Part shown: one piece after another, positions 1 through 10,516 of the stretch
How the letters are laid out: each line of letters begins with the position of its first letter
Position numbering within the stretch: position 1 is the stretch's first letter
Source: Mytilus edulis
Lineage: Eukaryota; Mollusca; Bivalvia; Mytilida; Mytilidae
Length of the DNA stretch: 64,000 nucleotides
NCBI RefSeq assembly: GCF_963676685.1
Contig: NC_092349.1
Location: forward strand, 59,999,431 to 60,063,430
Direction of reading: 5' to 3'
Program-made: the position numbers and the translations under genes
The notes under the pieces: model-generated
Told to the model about the DNA's origin: nothing
What the model saw: only the letters and a program-made list of their open reading frames with translations
Database searches by the model: none

Positions 1-239
1 AGAATACATTTTTAAATTTAATAATGTTAGCATTTTTTTTAAATATAATGTGGTAAATATTTTTCTCTTTTTATGTTAAAAAAATTGCATGACATAATGT
101 AGTGAAATTCATCACCAATATCTCTAGAGCTGCAGAGATGACAAGACCTTTCCGATCTCGGAATAGTGTGCCTTGAAAATGTAGAATATCTTGAATGTGA
201 AATAAAGAGATCATCACGGTATGACTGACAATAAGACAA
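1..239 (-). pseudogene. Non-LTR retrotransposon (LINE) ORF2 C-terminal fragment
   Basis: A minus-strand reading frame ends with the LINE C-terminal zinc-knuckle-like motif C-x2-C-x10-H-x4-C (CHLCSSRDIGDEFHYIMSC), followed by NFFNIKREKYLPHY, a pattern common downstream of LINE reverse transcriptases. After the stop at about 36-38 the typical tail (NANIIKFKNVF) continues in another frame, so the copy is frameshifted. It runs off the left edge. Confidence 0.65.
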
Positions 240-590
240 CTATCTACAAGAGACAAAATTACCTAGATTTTAGCAACTATATGTCATCGTTTTGTCTTCA
301 ACAATGAGCAAAAATCCCTGTCTGAGACCGTTTATCAAGCTATAGCAGTATAATATAGGCCAATAGAGACATAATTTTATACTGGATAAAAAAAAGTAGC
401 CATGTAAGTAAATAATATCAAAACTTATAGAACAACTGTCACTTAAAGCTAGAAAAGCCATTAATATAACAATTTTGAGAAACACAAATAAGTATGAAAA
501 AATGATTTCATATTTATCCCGTTTTCTGGTGTCACTTCCGGCTTCGGTCAAACCCTTAGTGTATCCATCTGCAAAGTTCCCAACAACTCA

Positions 591-695
591 ATGTCAAATG
601 TGAAAACACCCGTTCAGCTATACAAATACCTACTAAGGCAAGTTAGGCTTCTGCCTAAAAATTCACAGGACTACTACAACAATTATGTGAGACAG
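591..695 (+). CDS. LYRM9: LYRM9 exon 1
   Basis: 35 codons from ATG to the donor CAG|GTAAGA, ending in phase 0. It carries the LYR motif (LYKYLLR) and the following DYYNNYVRQ segment. It is too short and too intron-bounded to appear as a long ORF. Confidence 0.88.
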
Positions 696-3600
696 GTAAG
701 ATATATTTTCACATTCTTATGAAGTCTTACATTAATCTAAACATTTCTGTAAATGATTTGTTTCCTCTAAAATGACATTTCGAACGATTGGTGGCGACAT
801 TCTATAACTGCTAACTGCTTCTTTTTAGCATTATTTTTTTGTTAAATATTAATTAATTTGTTTATAAATAGTGGTAAAAAGTACGAAAAGCAGAAAAACA
901 TAATCGGGTACATTTATGTGATAGGGAAAGAAACGGTTTATTTGTTATCATAAACGTTTATGTAAATGCCTCCTAAATATTGGAGCACACAACAACCATG
1001 GACATCACTAAGATCTGACAGAAAAGAGTTATGTACTTATTTGTCCGATTTAGTTGAATTCCTTCGTTGAGTTGGCAGCATGATGATATACGATTTGATA
1101 TATCATGTATTTTAATTCGAAAAACAAGATAAGATCTACAATTTAAGTCAAATATAGTTGATATCGTAAGCCTATTCGTTATTGAAGTGGACTGTCCAGT
1201 ATGCCAGATTAACAAAAAAGGAGATATTTGTCATGAATTCTATTCTTGTCTACAATGTTAGAGAATGTCCATTCATATCATCTGTTAAACTGGTTATTTG
1301 AAATTAAAGACTCGCATGGTCTTGGCGAGCTTAGATAAATGTGCAAACGACAAGCCCCCGTGGTTTATGTAAGTTTTATTAAAGATGCAGTCAAGTAAAA
1401 ACTTCTTAACAGTGACATCTAACTAGCAGACTAGTAATTAAATACTCGCATGGTCTTGGTGAGCTTAGATAATTGTGCAGACGATAAGCCCTCGTGGTTT
1501 ATGTAAGTTGTACATGTTGTATTAAAGGTGTAGTCAAGTAAAAACTTCTTAAAAGTGCCACCTAACTTGCTGTTAAGTAATTAAAGACTCACATGGTCTT
1601 GGTGAGCTTAGATAAATGTGCAAACAGTAAGCCCTCATGATTGATGTAAGATTGTATTAAGGTGCAGTCAAGTTGCAATTTTTGAAAAATAAATTCGCGG
1701 ATCCTTGTCTCAATTTTAAAGAATTAAAAGAATTAATACCCCAGTCCCACTAGGCCACGATCGCACTACGATCTGTGAAAAAAATGCAAATTTTGATGAT
1801 CGTGGTATCGTGTAGGTCGCAGTAAGGTTGTACCACGGTCGTGGTGAAGTCTTCAAGATCGTGAAGAGCGTGGCCAACTTTGAACATGTTCAAAACAATC
1901 GTGGTGCTGTCGTGGCGAAATAAGGTCGTAGTAGAAGCGTAGTGAGAGCGCACTAAGATCGTAGTAAGATCGCAAAGGTCGCTGTACAATCGTAGCGAGA
2001 GCGTAGCGATTCGGAGATATTGCGCTACGATCTCATAGCGACGTTATCACGACCTTACTACGACCATCATGTTCTCACCGCGACCCAACTACGCTTCCAC
2101 TACGACTTTACCACGCTGTTCACGACCATAGTACGATTCTAGCACGCCCTTGCCGTCCTCATCACGCTCTTCTCACGACCTTACTACATTCACACTACGA
2201 CCATCATTTTTATGCAGTTAAGCTGCATTATGTGAGCACCCTAGATTTGTGTTCTACCCAATAAATCCTGAAATACTTGCCATTGTTATTATCTAGCTTG
2301 CTACTATGTTATATATAACTAATTGAACACTTTTTTAATACTTTTCATTCTGGATTACAAAAAATATGACCAGAAAAACCTTAAATGATCGTCGATTTAT
2401 CCAAAAGTTTTAAAGTTACACATAGGAAGTAGTGCTTATTAAGAATCCTTGTGTAGTTCATTGTGACTTGTGCTTTTAGCTAAGATGTCAAAGAACAATT
2501 GTATGAAATATTTAATCGCCGAAAATCTCTTAAGACAAGTAGTTTAGATTTCCCAAATGACAAAAGTCGTAGGAATATTGTTTGTCATCAATACGTAGTA
2601 CAACTACGTCAGTAGTCTATTATATAATAAGTTCAACTGTTCATGCTGTTGGCGGCAATTTCAAATTAGAAAAAGAAATTTTCGTAGCTTTTCAATTTGG
2701 AGGCAGGTGTGCAAATTAGCGGTGGTCCGAGGTCCGCGACCTTCCACTTTTGAAAGCGGAATTTCGACTAGGATAATTGGTTTCTAGCTTCGTCCGACGT
2801 AGTCACCTTCCACTTGAAAGAAAATAAGAAATTACTTTGCAAACCTTTTCACCATGTTCACGAAAGTCTCCAATTAAACGAGCTAAAAACTTATTTTTAT
2901 CATTATTACTCATGACGGCGATGTTCATTTTGTTCAACCGCTAGCTTTATACAGAAAATCGCCGACAAATATTGTATAAATTCGAGTAAAATCGTATCTA
3001 ATTGACAAAAACAACATTGTAAACACATAACAATGGCGGCCGTGAAAACAAAATTTTACAAAATCGGATCCGATTCCGGAAGCGGATAAGGGTAATTCCG
3101 GGTTTGGCGATCATTTACAAAATAAATCCAAGCAGATAAAAAAATACATCTATGCATGGTAAATGAATATAAACACTAGTATTGTAAACCAAAAGATATA
3201 TTATGTAAAAGAAAGAAAAAGCAGAAAAATATTTTATTCAGAAACTCAAAATTACTTTTTGACAAATTTTAATTTAAAAATCCAATACAACGTGACAGCT
3301 GGGAACAGTATATCTAACAATATACATGTTCATGGTCACAGTCTAAATTTTCTTTATAAATGATAAATGATGATAATGCATGTGAGATGCTTTAAAAGTG
3401 TAAACATATTACTGCAATTTCGAGGAGTTATTTGTTTTTCTCAATTTTGAAGGGTCAATTAAAGTAGCTGAAAGTTTCTTTCTTTATTTTCACAAATAAT
3501 GCAACTATATTATATATACCTTAATGTAAGTAAATCATATGATATATAGGTGACATTCTTTGGGCCACTCTACCCCCTCCTGTTTGATAACTTGGAAACA

Positions 3601-6600
3601 GTCGAGCTCTCCACCCCTAAACCATATGAGGGGCAGATCCAGGATTTTAGGTTAGGAGGGGCGCAAACTTAAATTTTCGCCGAGCAGAGCGAGGCTAAAA
3701 ATAATTGAGGTAAAATTATCGGAATATTCTTTATTAAGCTGAGAACAACCGATGCTTTGCAAATTTAAGGGGGGTGCAAGCCCGCAACCCTCCCCCGTCT
3801 GAATCCGCCCCTTCATATATTCATGCATGTATAGGAAAATATAATAAAGAAAAAATGTAATATAGGGGGAGTCCCTTGGGTCACCCCACCCCCTCCTGTT
3901 TGAGAATTTGAAACCCATTGAGATTGCCACCCCTTAACCATATATATTCATGTACGGGACAATATAACAATTCAAATGAAAGATAGGGGAGTCCCTGAGG
4001 TCACTGTTCACCCTCCTGTTTGAGAACTTGGAAATGGTCAAGATCCTTACCCCTTAACCCCTTACCCCTAAACCATATATACTCATGTATGGGACAATAT
4101 AACAAATCAAATGAAATGTAGGGGAAGTCCCTGTGGTCATTCCAACCCTCCTGTTTGAGAACTTGAAAATGGTCGAGATCCCCACACCAAAACAATATAT
4201 ATTCATGTATGGGTCAATATTACTAATTAAATGAAATATAGGGGGAGTCCCTGGGGTCACCCGACCTCTCCTGTTTGAGAACTTGGAAACCAATGAGATC
4301 CCCACTCCTAAACCGTATATATTCATGTATGGGACAATATAACAAATAAAATGAAATGTAGGGGAAGTCCCTAGGGTCACCCTACCCCCAGTGGCGGATC
4401 CAGAAGTTTTCATAATTGGGGCCCACTGAATGACCTAAGAGAGGCCTGCTCCAGTCACGCTTCAGTGATTCCCTATATAAGCAACCAATTTTTTTCCCCA
4501 AAAAGGGGGGCCGGGCCCCCTGCCCCCTAAATCCTCTGCCTACCCCTACCTGTTTGAGAACTTCAAAACCGTTGAGATCCCCACCCCTAAATTATATATA
4601 TTCATATGTATGGGACAAAATAACAAATCATTTACATTTACTATGGACAGGTCAGTCAGACCTCACCTTTGATCCCTGTTGTAGTGAACATTTGTCTGAT
4701 TCGTGTGTCATAACTTTTGTACTATAGAACACAAACTCAGTTTTCTTTCCAGGGAAACCAGTCCATTCATACTATTACATGTTCATACTAAGTCAAATTG
4801 AACTTCTAGCAGTCAAATAAAACCAAGGTTAACTACCAAGTAGAACAACTGCAATCATTGGGAACTTGTACCACTGCAGACTCACCATAAAAAAATATAC
4901 ATTGATATATGCATTGCTTTTGAAACCTTGATAACATATACATTATTTGCCTTAATAAATAAATCATTAGATAAACATGAATGTACTATATATGAATGTT
5001 TAATGTTGAGGCAACATTGCCACAGTTTTCATAATTACGGTTGTCTTGGTTTTTGGTTAACTGCCTTCAGCGCTTACAGCGCTTTGATTATTGTCATTTT
5101 CACATAAATTATATGAAAAGAACTCCCTAGATTTTGTTTGTCTGAATGTTTTTATCCATTTGCTCTAACGTCTCAACCATGCTTCTCGTTTTTATATAGA
5201 TTAGACCGTTGGTTTTTCCCGTTTAAATGGTTTAACATTAGTATTTTTTGGATCCTTTATAACGTGCTGTTCGGTGTGAGCCAAGGCTCCGTATTGAAGG
5301 CCGTACCTTTGCCTATAATGGTTTACTTTTATAGATTTTTACGTTGATGGAGAGTTGTCTCATTGGCACCAATACCACATATTCCTATATATATATATAT
5401 ATTGACACATCTGTGTCATCTCTGCTATCGTTCACTAAAATATCGTCATTTGAGCTTTATGGACCAGCAATAGGTTGTAATTTAGGTTTGATTGGTCGTT
5501 CCGACATCTCTTGATGACAAGTATTATACTACTTATGTGTATAGTATCAGATAAATAGAAGTCTGGAGCTGGCATGTCTGTTAACTACTAGAAGTCTGTT
5601 GTTATTTATGTATTATTGTCATTTTGTTTATTTTCTTTAGTCACATCTTCTGACATCAAACTCGGACTTCTCTTGAACTGAATTTTAATGTGTGTATTGT
5701 TTTGCGTTTACTTTTTTCATTGGCTAGAGGTATAGGGGGATGGTTGAGATCTCACAAACATGTTTAACCCCACTATTTTTGCGCCTGTCCCAAGTCAGGA
5801 GCCTCTGGCCTTTGTTAGTCTTGTCCTTTTTTTAATTTTAGTTTCTTGTGTACTATTTGGAGTTTAGTATGGCGTTCATACTTTGCTCCCTTTGCCTCTA
5901 CATCAACCCCTACCACCACGCCCACATGTTCTAGTAGATTTTGGTGGCATGACTATTGTTTCCGAGAAATCTCCGTTTTAATCAGAAATAGAAGGAATGG
6001 AACTATATTGATATGAAACACGATATTGACGGTATTGCTGAGAACGTAGTGAGATCGCGGTATGAACGTAGTATAATCGTGGTAAGAACGTGCTATAATC
6101 GCAGTAAGATCGTGTTGCAATCGGATAACTCGTGGTATGGTCGTAGTGAGGACGTGAAGAGCGTAGAAAGATCTTTATAAGCGTAGTGAGGTCGCAGAAT
6201 AAGCGCGGTGAGAACGTGGTTTAATCGTAGCGGGATCGTTGTAGAAGCGTAATTAGGACGTAGTAGCATCTTGAAAGCAACGAAAATTAACATTCTCATG
6301 CCGCTCATACCGCGACCTCACCACGATCTAAATTTATTTTAGATCGCGGTGAGCGTGGTGTAATCGTGGTCTAGTGGGACTGGGGCTTAAACGCCTTTTT
6401 AGCTCACCTGGCCGAAAGGCCAAGTGAGCTTTTCTCATCACTTGGCGTCCGGCGTCCGTCGTCGTCCGTCGTCGTCGTCGTCCGTAGTCCGTCGTCGTCT
6501 TGCGTTAACTTTTACAAAAATCTTCTCCTCTGAAACTACTGGGCCAAATTTAACCAAACTTGGCCACAATCATCATTGGGGTATCTAGTTTAAAAAATGT

Positions 6601-9600
6601 GTGCGGTGCCCCGCCCAACTAACCGTTGTTGGGTTGCTGCCCCTGAAATGGTAATTTTAAGGAAATTTTGCTGTTTTTTGTTATTATCTTGACTATTATT
6701 ATAGATAGAGATAAACTGTAAACAGCAATAATGTTCAGCAAAGTAAGATCTACAAATAAGTCAACATGACCAAAATGGTCAGTTGACCACTTTAGGAGTT
6801 ATTGCCCTTTATAGTCAATTTTTAACCATTTTTCGTAAATCTTAGTAATCTTTTAGAAAAATCTTCTCCTCTGAAACTACTGGGCCAAATTTAACCAAAC
6901 TTGGCCATAATCATCATTGGGGTATCTAGTTTAAAAAATGTGTCCGGTACCCCGCCCAACTAACCAAGATGGCCGCCATGGCTAAAAATAGAACATAGGG
7001 GTAAAATGCAGTTTTTGGCTTATAACTCAAAAACCAAAGCAATTAGAGCAAATCTGACGCGGGAAAATTGTTCATCAGGTCAAGATCTATCTGCCCTGAA
7101 ATTTTCAGATAAATCGGACATTCTGTTGTTGGGTTGCTGCCCCTGAAATGGTAATTTTAAGGAAATTTTGCTGTTTTTGGTTATTATCTTGAATATTATT
7201 ATAGATAGAGATAAACTGTAAACAGCAATAATGTTAAGCAAAGTAAGATCATAAATAAGTCAACATGACTGAAATAGTCAGTTGATACCTTTAGGAGTTA
7301 TTGCCCTTTATAGTCAATTTTTAACCATTTTTCGTAAATCTTAGTAATCTTTTAGAAAAATATACTCCTCTGAAATTACTTGGCCAAATTAATCCAAACT
7401 TGGCCACAATTATTTTTTGGGTTAGTAGTTTAAAAAATGTGTCTGGTGACCCGGCCAACCAACCGAGATGGCCGCAATGGCTAAAAATAGAACATAGGGG
7501 TAAAATGCAGTTTTTGGCTTATAACTCAAAAACCAAAGCATTTAGAGCAAATCTGACAGGAAATAAAATTGTTGATGAGGTCACGATCTATCTGCCCTGG
7601 AATTTTCAGATGAATCGGATAATCGGTTGTTGGGTTGCTGCCCCCGAAATGGTAATTTTAAGGAAATTTTGCTGTTTTTGGTTATTATCTTGAATTTTAT
7701 TATAGATAGAGATAAACTGTAAACAACAATAATGTTCAGCAAAGTAAGATCTACAAATAAGTCAACATGACCAAAATGGTCAGTTGACCACTTTAGGAGT
7801 TATTGCCCTTTATAGTCAATTTTTAACCATTTTTCGTAAATCTTAGTAATCTTTTAGAAAAATCTTCTCCTCTGAAAATACTGGGCCAAATTTAACCAAA
7901 CTTAGCCATAATCATCATTGGGGTATCTAGTTAAAAAAATGTGTCCGGTAACTCGGCCAACAAACCAAGATGGCCGCCATGGCTAAAAATAGAACATGGG
8001 GGTAAAATGCAGTTTTTGGCTTATAACTCAAAAACCAAAGCATTAAGAGCAAATCTGACAAGAAGTAAAATTGTTGATCAGGTCACGATCTATCTGCCCT
8101 GGAATTTTCAGATGAATCGGATAATCAGTTGTTAGGTTGCTGCCCCTGAATTGGTAATTTGAGGAAATTTTGCTGTTTTTTTTGCTATTATCTTGAATAT
8201 TATTATAGATAGAGATAAACTGTAAAAAGCAATAATGTACAGCAAAGTAAGAACTAAAAATAAGTCAGTATGACCAAAATAGTCAATTGACCCCCTAAGG
8301 AGTTATTGCCCTTCATAGTCAATTTTTTACAATTTTCTTAAAATTTGAAGATTTTCAATAACATTTTCCACAGAAAGTACTGTTATAGATAGAGATAATT
8401 GTAAGCAGCAAGAATGTTTAGTAAAGTAAGATCTACAGACACATCACCATCACCAAAATACAATTTTGTCATGTATCCCATCTGTGTCCATTGTTTAATA
8501 TTCACATAGACCAAGGTGAGCGACACAGGCTATTTAGAGCCTCTAGTTAAAGGAATTCATTGGTGTATAAACTTAATGGCATCTATTAAACTAGCAACAC
8601 GTTTTAATTCCTAGGGTTACAATAGCCATGCAGATGAGACGGATCCAGAACGAATCCAACAAATTATTTCAAAGGCGATGGAAGATAGTAAATGGTTGGT
8701 GAATAAAGTAAGTATATACGGGAGTAAAAGTGTTAATATAGAATTAAAATGATCATAGTCGACTTTAGATGCTAATGAGACAACTATTCACCAGAGATTA
8801 AAGGATTTAGAAGTAAAAATAAAAAAAGAGGATGTGGTATGATTGCTAATGAGACAACCCAAAGGTCGATAGGTCGCGTTACGGCCTCAAAATCCATGCA
8901 GTAACAGTAATTAAATGCCTCGAGATGACAAACTGTTAAAATATTTATCATTTTTCTAACCTTGTTCCTAGTTCTGGTCTTCGTTGAAGATCAATCTGCT
9001 ATTGCGCAATACCGGTAGCGCAATTTTTAATCACTCATCATAATTTATCGGAGTAAAGAAATACTACGGATGTCATGTGTGGAGCAGGATCTGCTTATAC
9101 TTCTGGATCACCTGCTAACACCCGGTTGTTGGCGGTGTTCGTGTTGCCTAGTCTCTTTTCTTTTGTATTTTATGTACTGTTGTTTGTCTCTTGGTCATTT
9201 ATCGTTTTTCATTTTCGAATTATGAGTTTGATTGTGGCTTTGGTATCTTTTGCCTCTCTTTTATAGATTATTATACAAGTTGATACATTTTTTTACAGCA
9301 TAATTCAGTAAGATTAATTAGTAGCCTTGTTTTAAACGTAAGTTTACTGTCCTTTACTGTCTAATCTATATCAACGAGAAACACTTATGAACCACATCAA
9401 CAAACGACAACCATTGAACCTGTTTGACTGGGTTTCCTGTTTGAATTAATTTACACTAATCATTTTGTGGCACTTTATAGCTTGCTGCATGCTCGGTGGG
9501 AGCCAATGCTCCGTGTTGGAGGCCGTGCTTTGACCTATAATGGTTTACTTTTTACAAATTGTGACTTGGATGTAGAAGTGCATCATTGGCAGTCATACCA

Positions 9601-9792
9601 CATCTTCTTATATCTAGTTAATGAAATAAGAATTTCAGAAATACATAAAACGGAATATATACGTCCCATTTTCGCTTAATTCTGCTTTATATTTCATAAT
9701 TTGTCTGCAATAACGGCGAGACATAGATCTGTTTCAAAGGTAAACGTAAGCCTCATATGAATTTAATATTGCTTTTTCAGTATACGAAGTGA
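591..9792 (+). CDS. LYRM9: LYR motif-containing protein 9 (LYRM9-like), complete, 3 exons
   Basis: Coding exons are 591-695, 8615-8707 and 9781-9792, joined by GT-AG introns, all in phase 0, giving 69 aa plus TGA. Residues 1-16 hold the LYR signature (QLYKYLLRQ at about 9-17). Exon 2 gives DETDPERIQQII and MEDSKWLVNK, which match the second helix region of vertebrate LYRM9. The last exon encodes only Y-T-K-stop, as expected for the short tail of this family (the human protein is about 78 aa). LYR proteins are small helical mitochondrial adaptors that bind acyl carrier protein and assist assembly of complexes or Fe-S delivery; the specific LYRM9 client is not known to me. Intron 1 (7.9 kb) is packed with repeats. 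Assignment is by recognition of conserved blocks; the exact start is inferred from the first ATG before the motif. Confidence 0.88.
1300..1680. repeat. Tandem repeat, about 140-bp unit, three copies
   Basis: Units start near 1302, 1438 and 1579 with AAAGACTCGCATGGTCTTGG, followed by GAGCTTAGATAA and a GTGCAGTCAAG segment. The copies differ by point changes and small indels. In LYRM9 intron 1. Confidence 0.8.
1739..2215. repeat. Fold-back array of 11-bp degenerate units (left arm of a CCCCAGTCCCACTAG element)
   Basis: It starts with CCCCAGTCCCACTAG, then a run of 11-mers of the form RATCGTRGTAN. At about 2010-2022 the array flips, so 2022-2215 carries the reverse complement (CTACGACCTTA-like 11-mers), with an imperfect hairpin at the switch. 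The same terminus, inverted, is found at 6363-6385. Confidence 0.7.
3629..3811. mobile_element. hAT-like MITE (GGGGCRGATCCAG termini)
   Basis: Left end GGGGCAGATCCAGGATTTT; right end, reversed, GGGGCGGATTCAGACGGG. The inner flanks are GC-rich runs as in other copies here. Satellite sequence resumes on both sides, with CATAT on each flank. Confidence 0.55.
4389..4545. mobile_element. hAT-like MITE (CAGTGGCGGATCCAG family)
   Basis: Left end CAGTGGCGGATCCAGAAG. The body (CACTGAATGACCTAA, CAGTGATTCCCTATATAA) matches the copy at 20191-20352. The right end has decayed. Confidence 0.6.
5100..5400 (-). repeat. Dispersed mussel repeat ('gccaatgagacaac' family), reversed, with (AT)n tail
   Basis: It reads, reversed, GTGCCAATGAGACAACTCTC, the TAAACCATTATAGG block and CCTTGGCTCACACCGAACAG. 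Related copies occur at 9460-9612, 18718-19010, 56025-56092 and 63243-63372. It ends in TATATATATATA at 5389-5401. The ORF across it is incidental. Confidence 0.65.
5990..6385. repeat. 11-bp-period array and right terminus of a CCCCAGTCCCACTAG element
   Basis: Seven consecutive 11-mers are legible from about 6053 (GATCGCGGTAT, GAACGTAGTAT, AATCGTGGTAA, GAACGTGCTAT, AATCGCAGTAA, then weaker). The block ends GTCTAGTGGGACTGGGG, the inverted copy of the terminus at 1739. It is either the far end of one 4.6-kb element or a separate half copy. Confidence 0.65.
6400..8547 (+). mobile_element. Helitron/Helentron-like non-autonomous element with about 500-bp tandem units
   Basis: The 5' end AGCTCACCTGGCC-GAAA-GGCCAAGTGAGCT is a strong hairpin. 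A (GTC)n microsatellite follows at about 6446-6500. The body has four tandem units starting near 6521, 6862, 7361 and 7863 (341, 499 and 502 bp spacing; the first lacks about 160 bp). The 3' end has GGTGAGC, an inverted partner of the 5' GCTCACC, then hairpin GGCTATTTAGAGCC followed by TCTAGT, the CTAG/T ending typical of Helitrons. It encodes no protein. In LYRM9 intron 1. Confidence 0.7.
8615..8707 (+). CDS. LYRM9: LYRM9 exon 2
   Basis: 31 codons between acceptor TTCCTAG| and donor AAA|GTAAGT, phase 0 at both ends. It encodes the ETDPERIQQIISKAMED helix block. It lies only 67 bp downstream of the 3' end of a Helitron-like element. Confidence 0.88.
9075..9266 (+). repeat. Fragment of a common mussel interspersed repeat
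   Basis: The TTATGAGTTTGATTGTGGCT and GGTATCTTTTGCCTCTCTTT blocks recur in degraded form at 13300-13345. The open frame through it is incidental. In LYRM9 intron 2. Confidence 0.45.
9460..9612 (-). repeat. Dispersed mussel repeat copy (same family as 5100-5400)
   Basis: It carries GGGAGCCAATGCTCCGTGTTGG, ACCTATAATGGTTTACTTTT and a CATTGGCAGTCATACCACAT end, matching the copies at 18718 and 63243. In LYRM9 intron 2. Confidence 0.6.
9781..9792 (+). CDS. LYRM9: LYRM9 exon 3 (Y-T-K-stop micro coding exon)
   Basis: After the acceptor GCTTTTTCAG| the phase-0 frame reads TAT ACG AAG TGA. Three residues complete the C-terminus. A possible polyadenylation signal AATAAA lies at 9930-9935. Confidence 0.75.
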   Translation, partial: YTK

Positions 9793-9879
9793 CAACAAGA
9801 ATTTCAACAATTATCTGGATTAACAGCAACTCAAAACAACTAAAGAGATTCATCATGATCAGTGTGTTTTAAAAGATGA

Positions 9880-10030
9880 TTGAACATTTTGTACGGCAAG
9901 CTCAGGGATGTTTATGACTTCAAAGTTTCAATAAATGGACGAAAAAAGCATTTGTTATCTGCTCTTTGGTCGGGTTGTTATCGCTTTGATACATTCCCCA
10001 TTTCCATTCTCAATTTTATTTGCATTTTTA
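9880..10030 (+). repeat. Interspersed repeat fragment ('cattccccatttccattctc' end)
   Basis: It ends in CATTTCCATTCTCAATTTTA, a string also found at 53360-53380 inside the large element copy, so it is a dispersed repeat terminus rather than LYRM9 3' UTR. It may nevertheless be transcribed with LYRM9. Confidence 0.45.
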
Positions 10031-10355
10031 TAGGTCAAATTGACATTGCTTTAAAACTGACCATGCAAGACCCTCATTGGTAGTAAAGGTCGTTAAAACC
10101 CCTCATCATCACCTTTTAAACTGGAAACCGTGCAATGTCTGGTTTGTCGGGACCAAAATACCGAACTTCTTACTTCTGTGATCTTCTGTCACTGACTCAA
10201 AAATATGTTGACACCATTGCTTGTGTTTACTAATTGGCCTATATTTTACAAGAAATAGCGCAATGAACATATGTGTCAGTTTTTTATATGTTTTATCAGA
10301 CATATGAGGAGACATATAGTACATATGACAGTACGCGTCTGTTATTATTGATGAT

Positions 10356-10516
10356 CAGGGGCGGATGCAGGAATTTTCGAAAGGGGGGTGCTAACCCAGG
10401 GCACCCAGGGCAAAAGGGGGGGGTGCAAAACATGTCCCGATACAAATGCATTGATCGGCAAAAATAAAGGGGGGGTGCGCACCCCCGGAACCCCCCCCCC
10501 CCCTGGATCCGCCACT
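10356..10516. mobile_element. hAT-like MITE, 161 bp
   Basis: Left end CAGGGGCGGATGCAGGA, right end reversed TAGTGGCGGATCCAGGG, with GC-rich runs inside. Flanks TTGATGAT and ATGATGAC suggest a worn 8-bp target duplication. Confidence 0.65.

Larger units (their letters stand above)
3541..4615. repeat. 120-bp tandem repeat array, interrupted by two MITEs
   Basis: Units carry TATTCATGTATGGGACAATA, a GTAGGGGAAGTCCCT segment, CTCCTGTTTGAGAACTTGG and CCCCACCCCTAAACC. Unit starts near 3946, 4081, 4201 and 4321 are 120 bp apart, one stretched to 135 by a CCCCTTA duplication. MITEs at 3629-3811 and 4389-4545 split the array. Confidence 0.8.

Noticed and set aside
270..551. 93-codon hydrophobic minus-strand frame just upstream of LYRM9
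   Set aside because: No homology recognised; it overlaps the probable LYRM9 promoter and could be chance.
7400..8135. Two similar frames with PRWPXWLKIEHXGKMQFLAYN
   Set aside because: They are the same 500-bp tandem unit of the Helitron-like element read twice; other units do not keep the frame.
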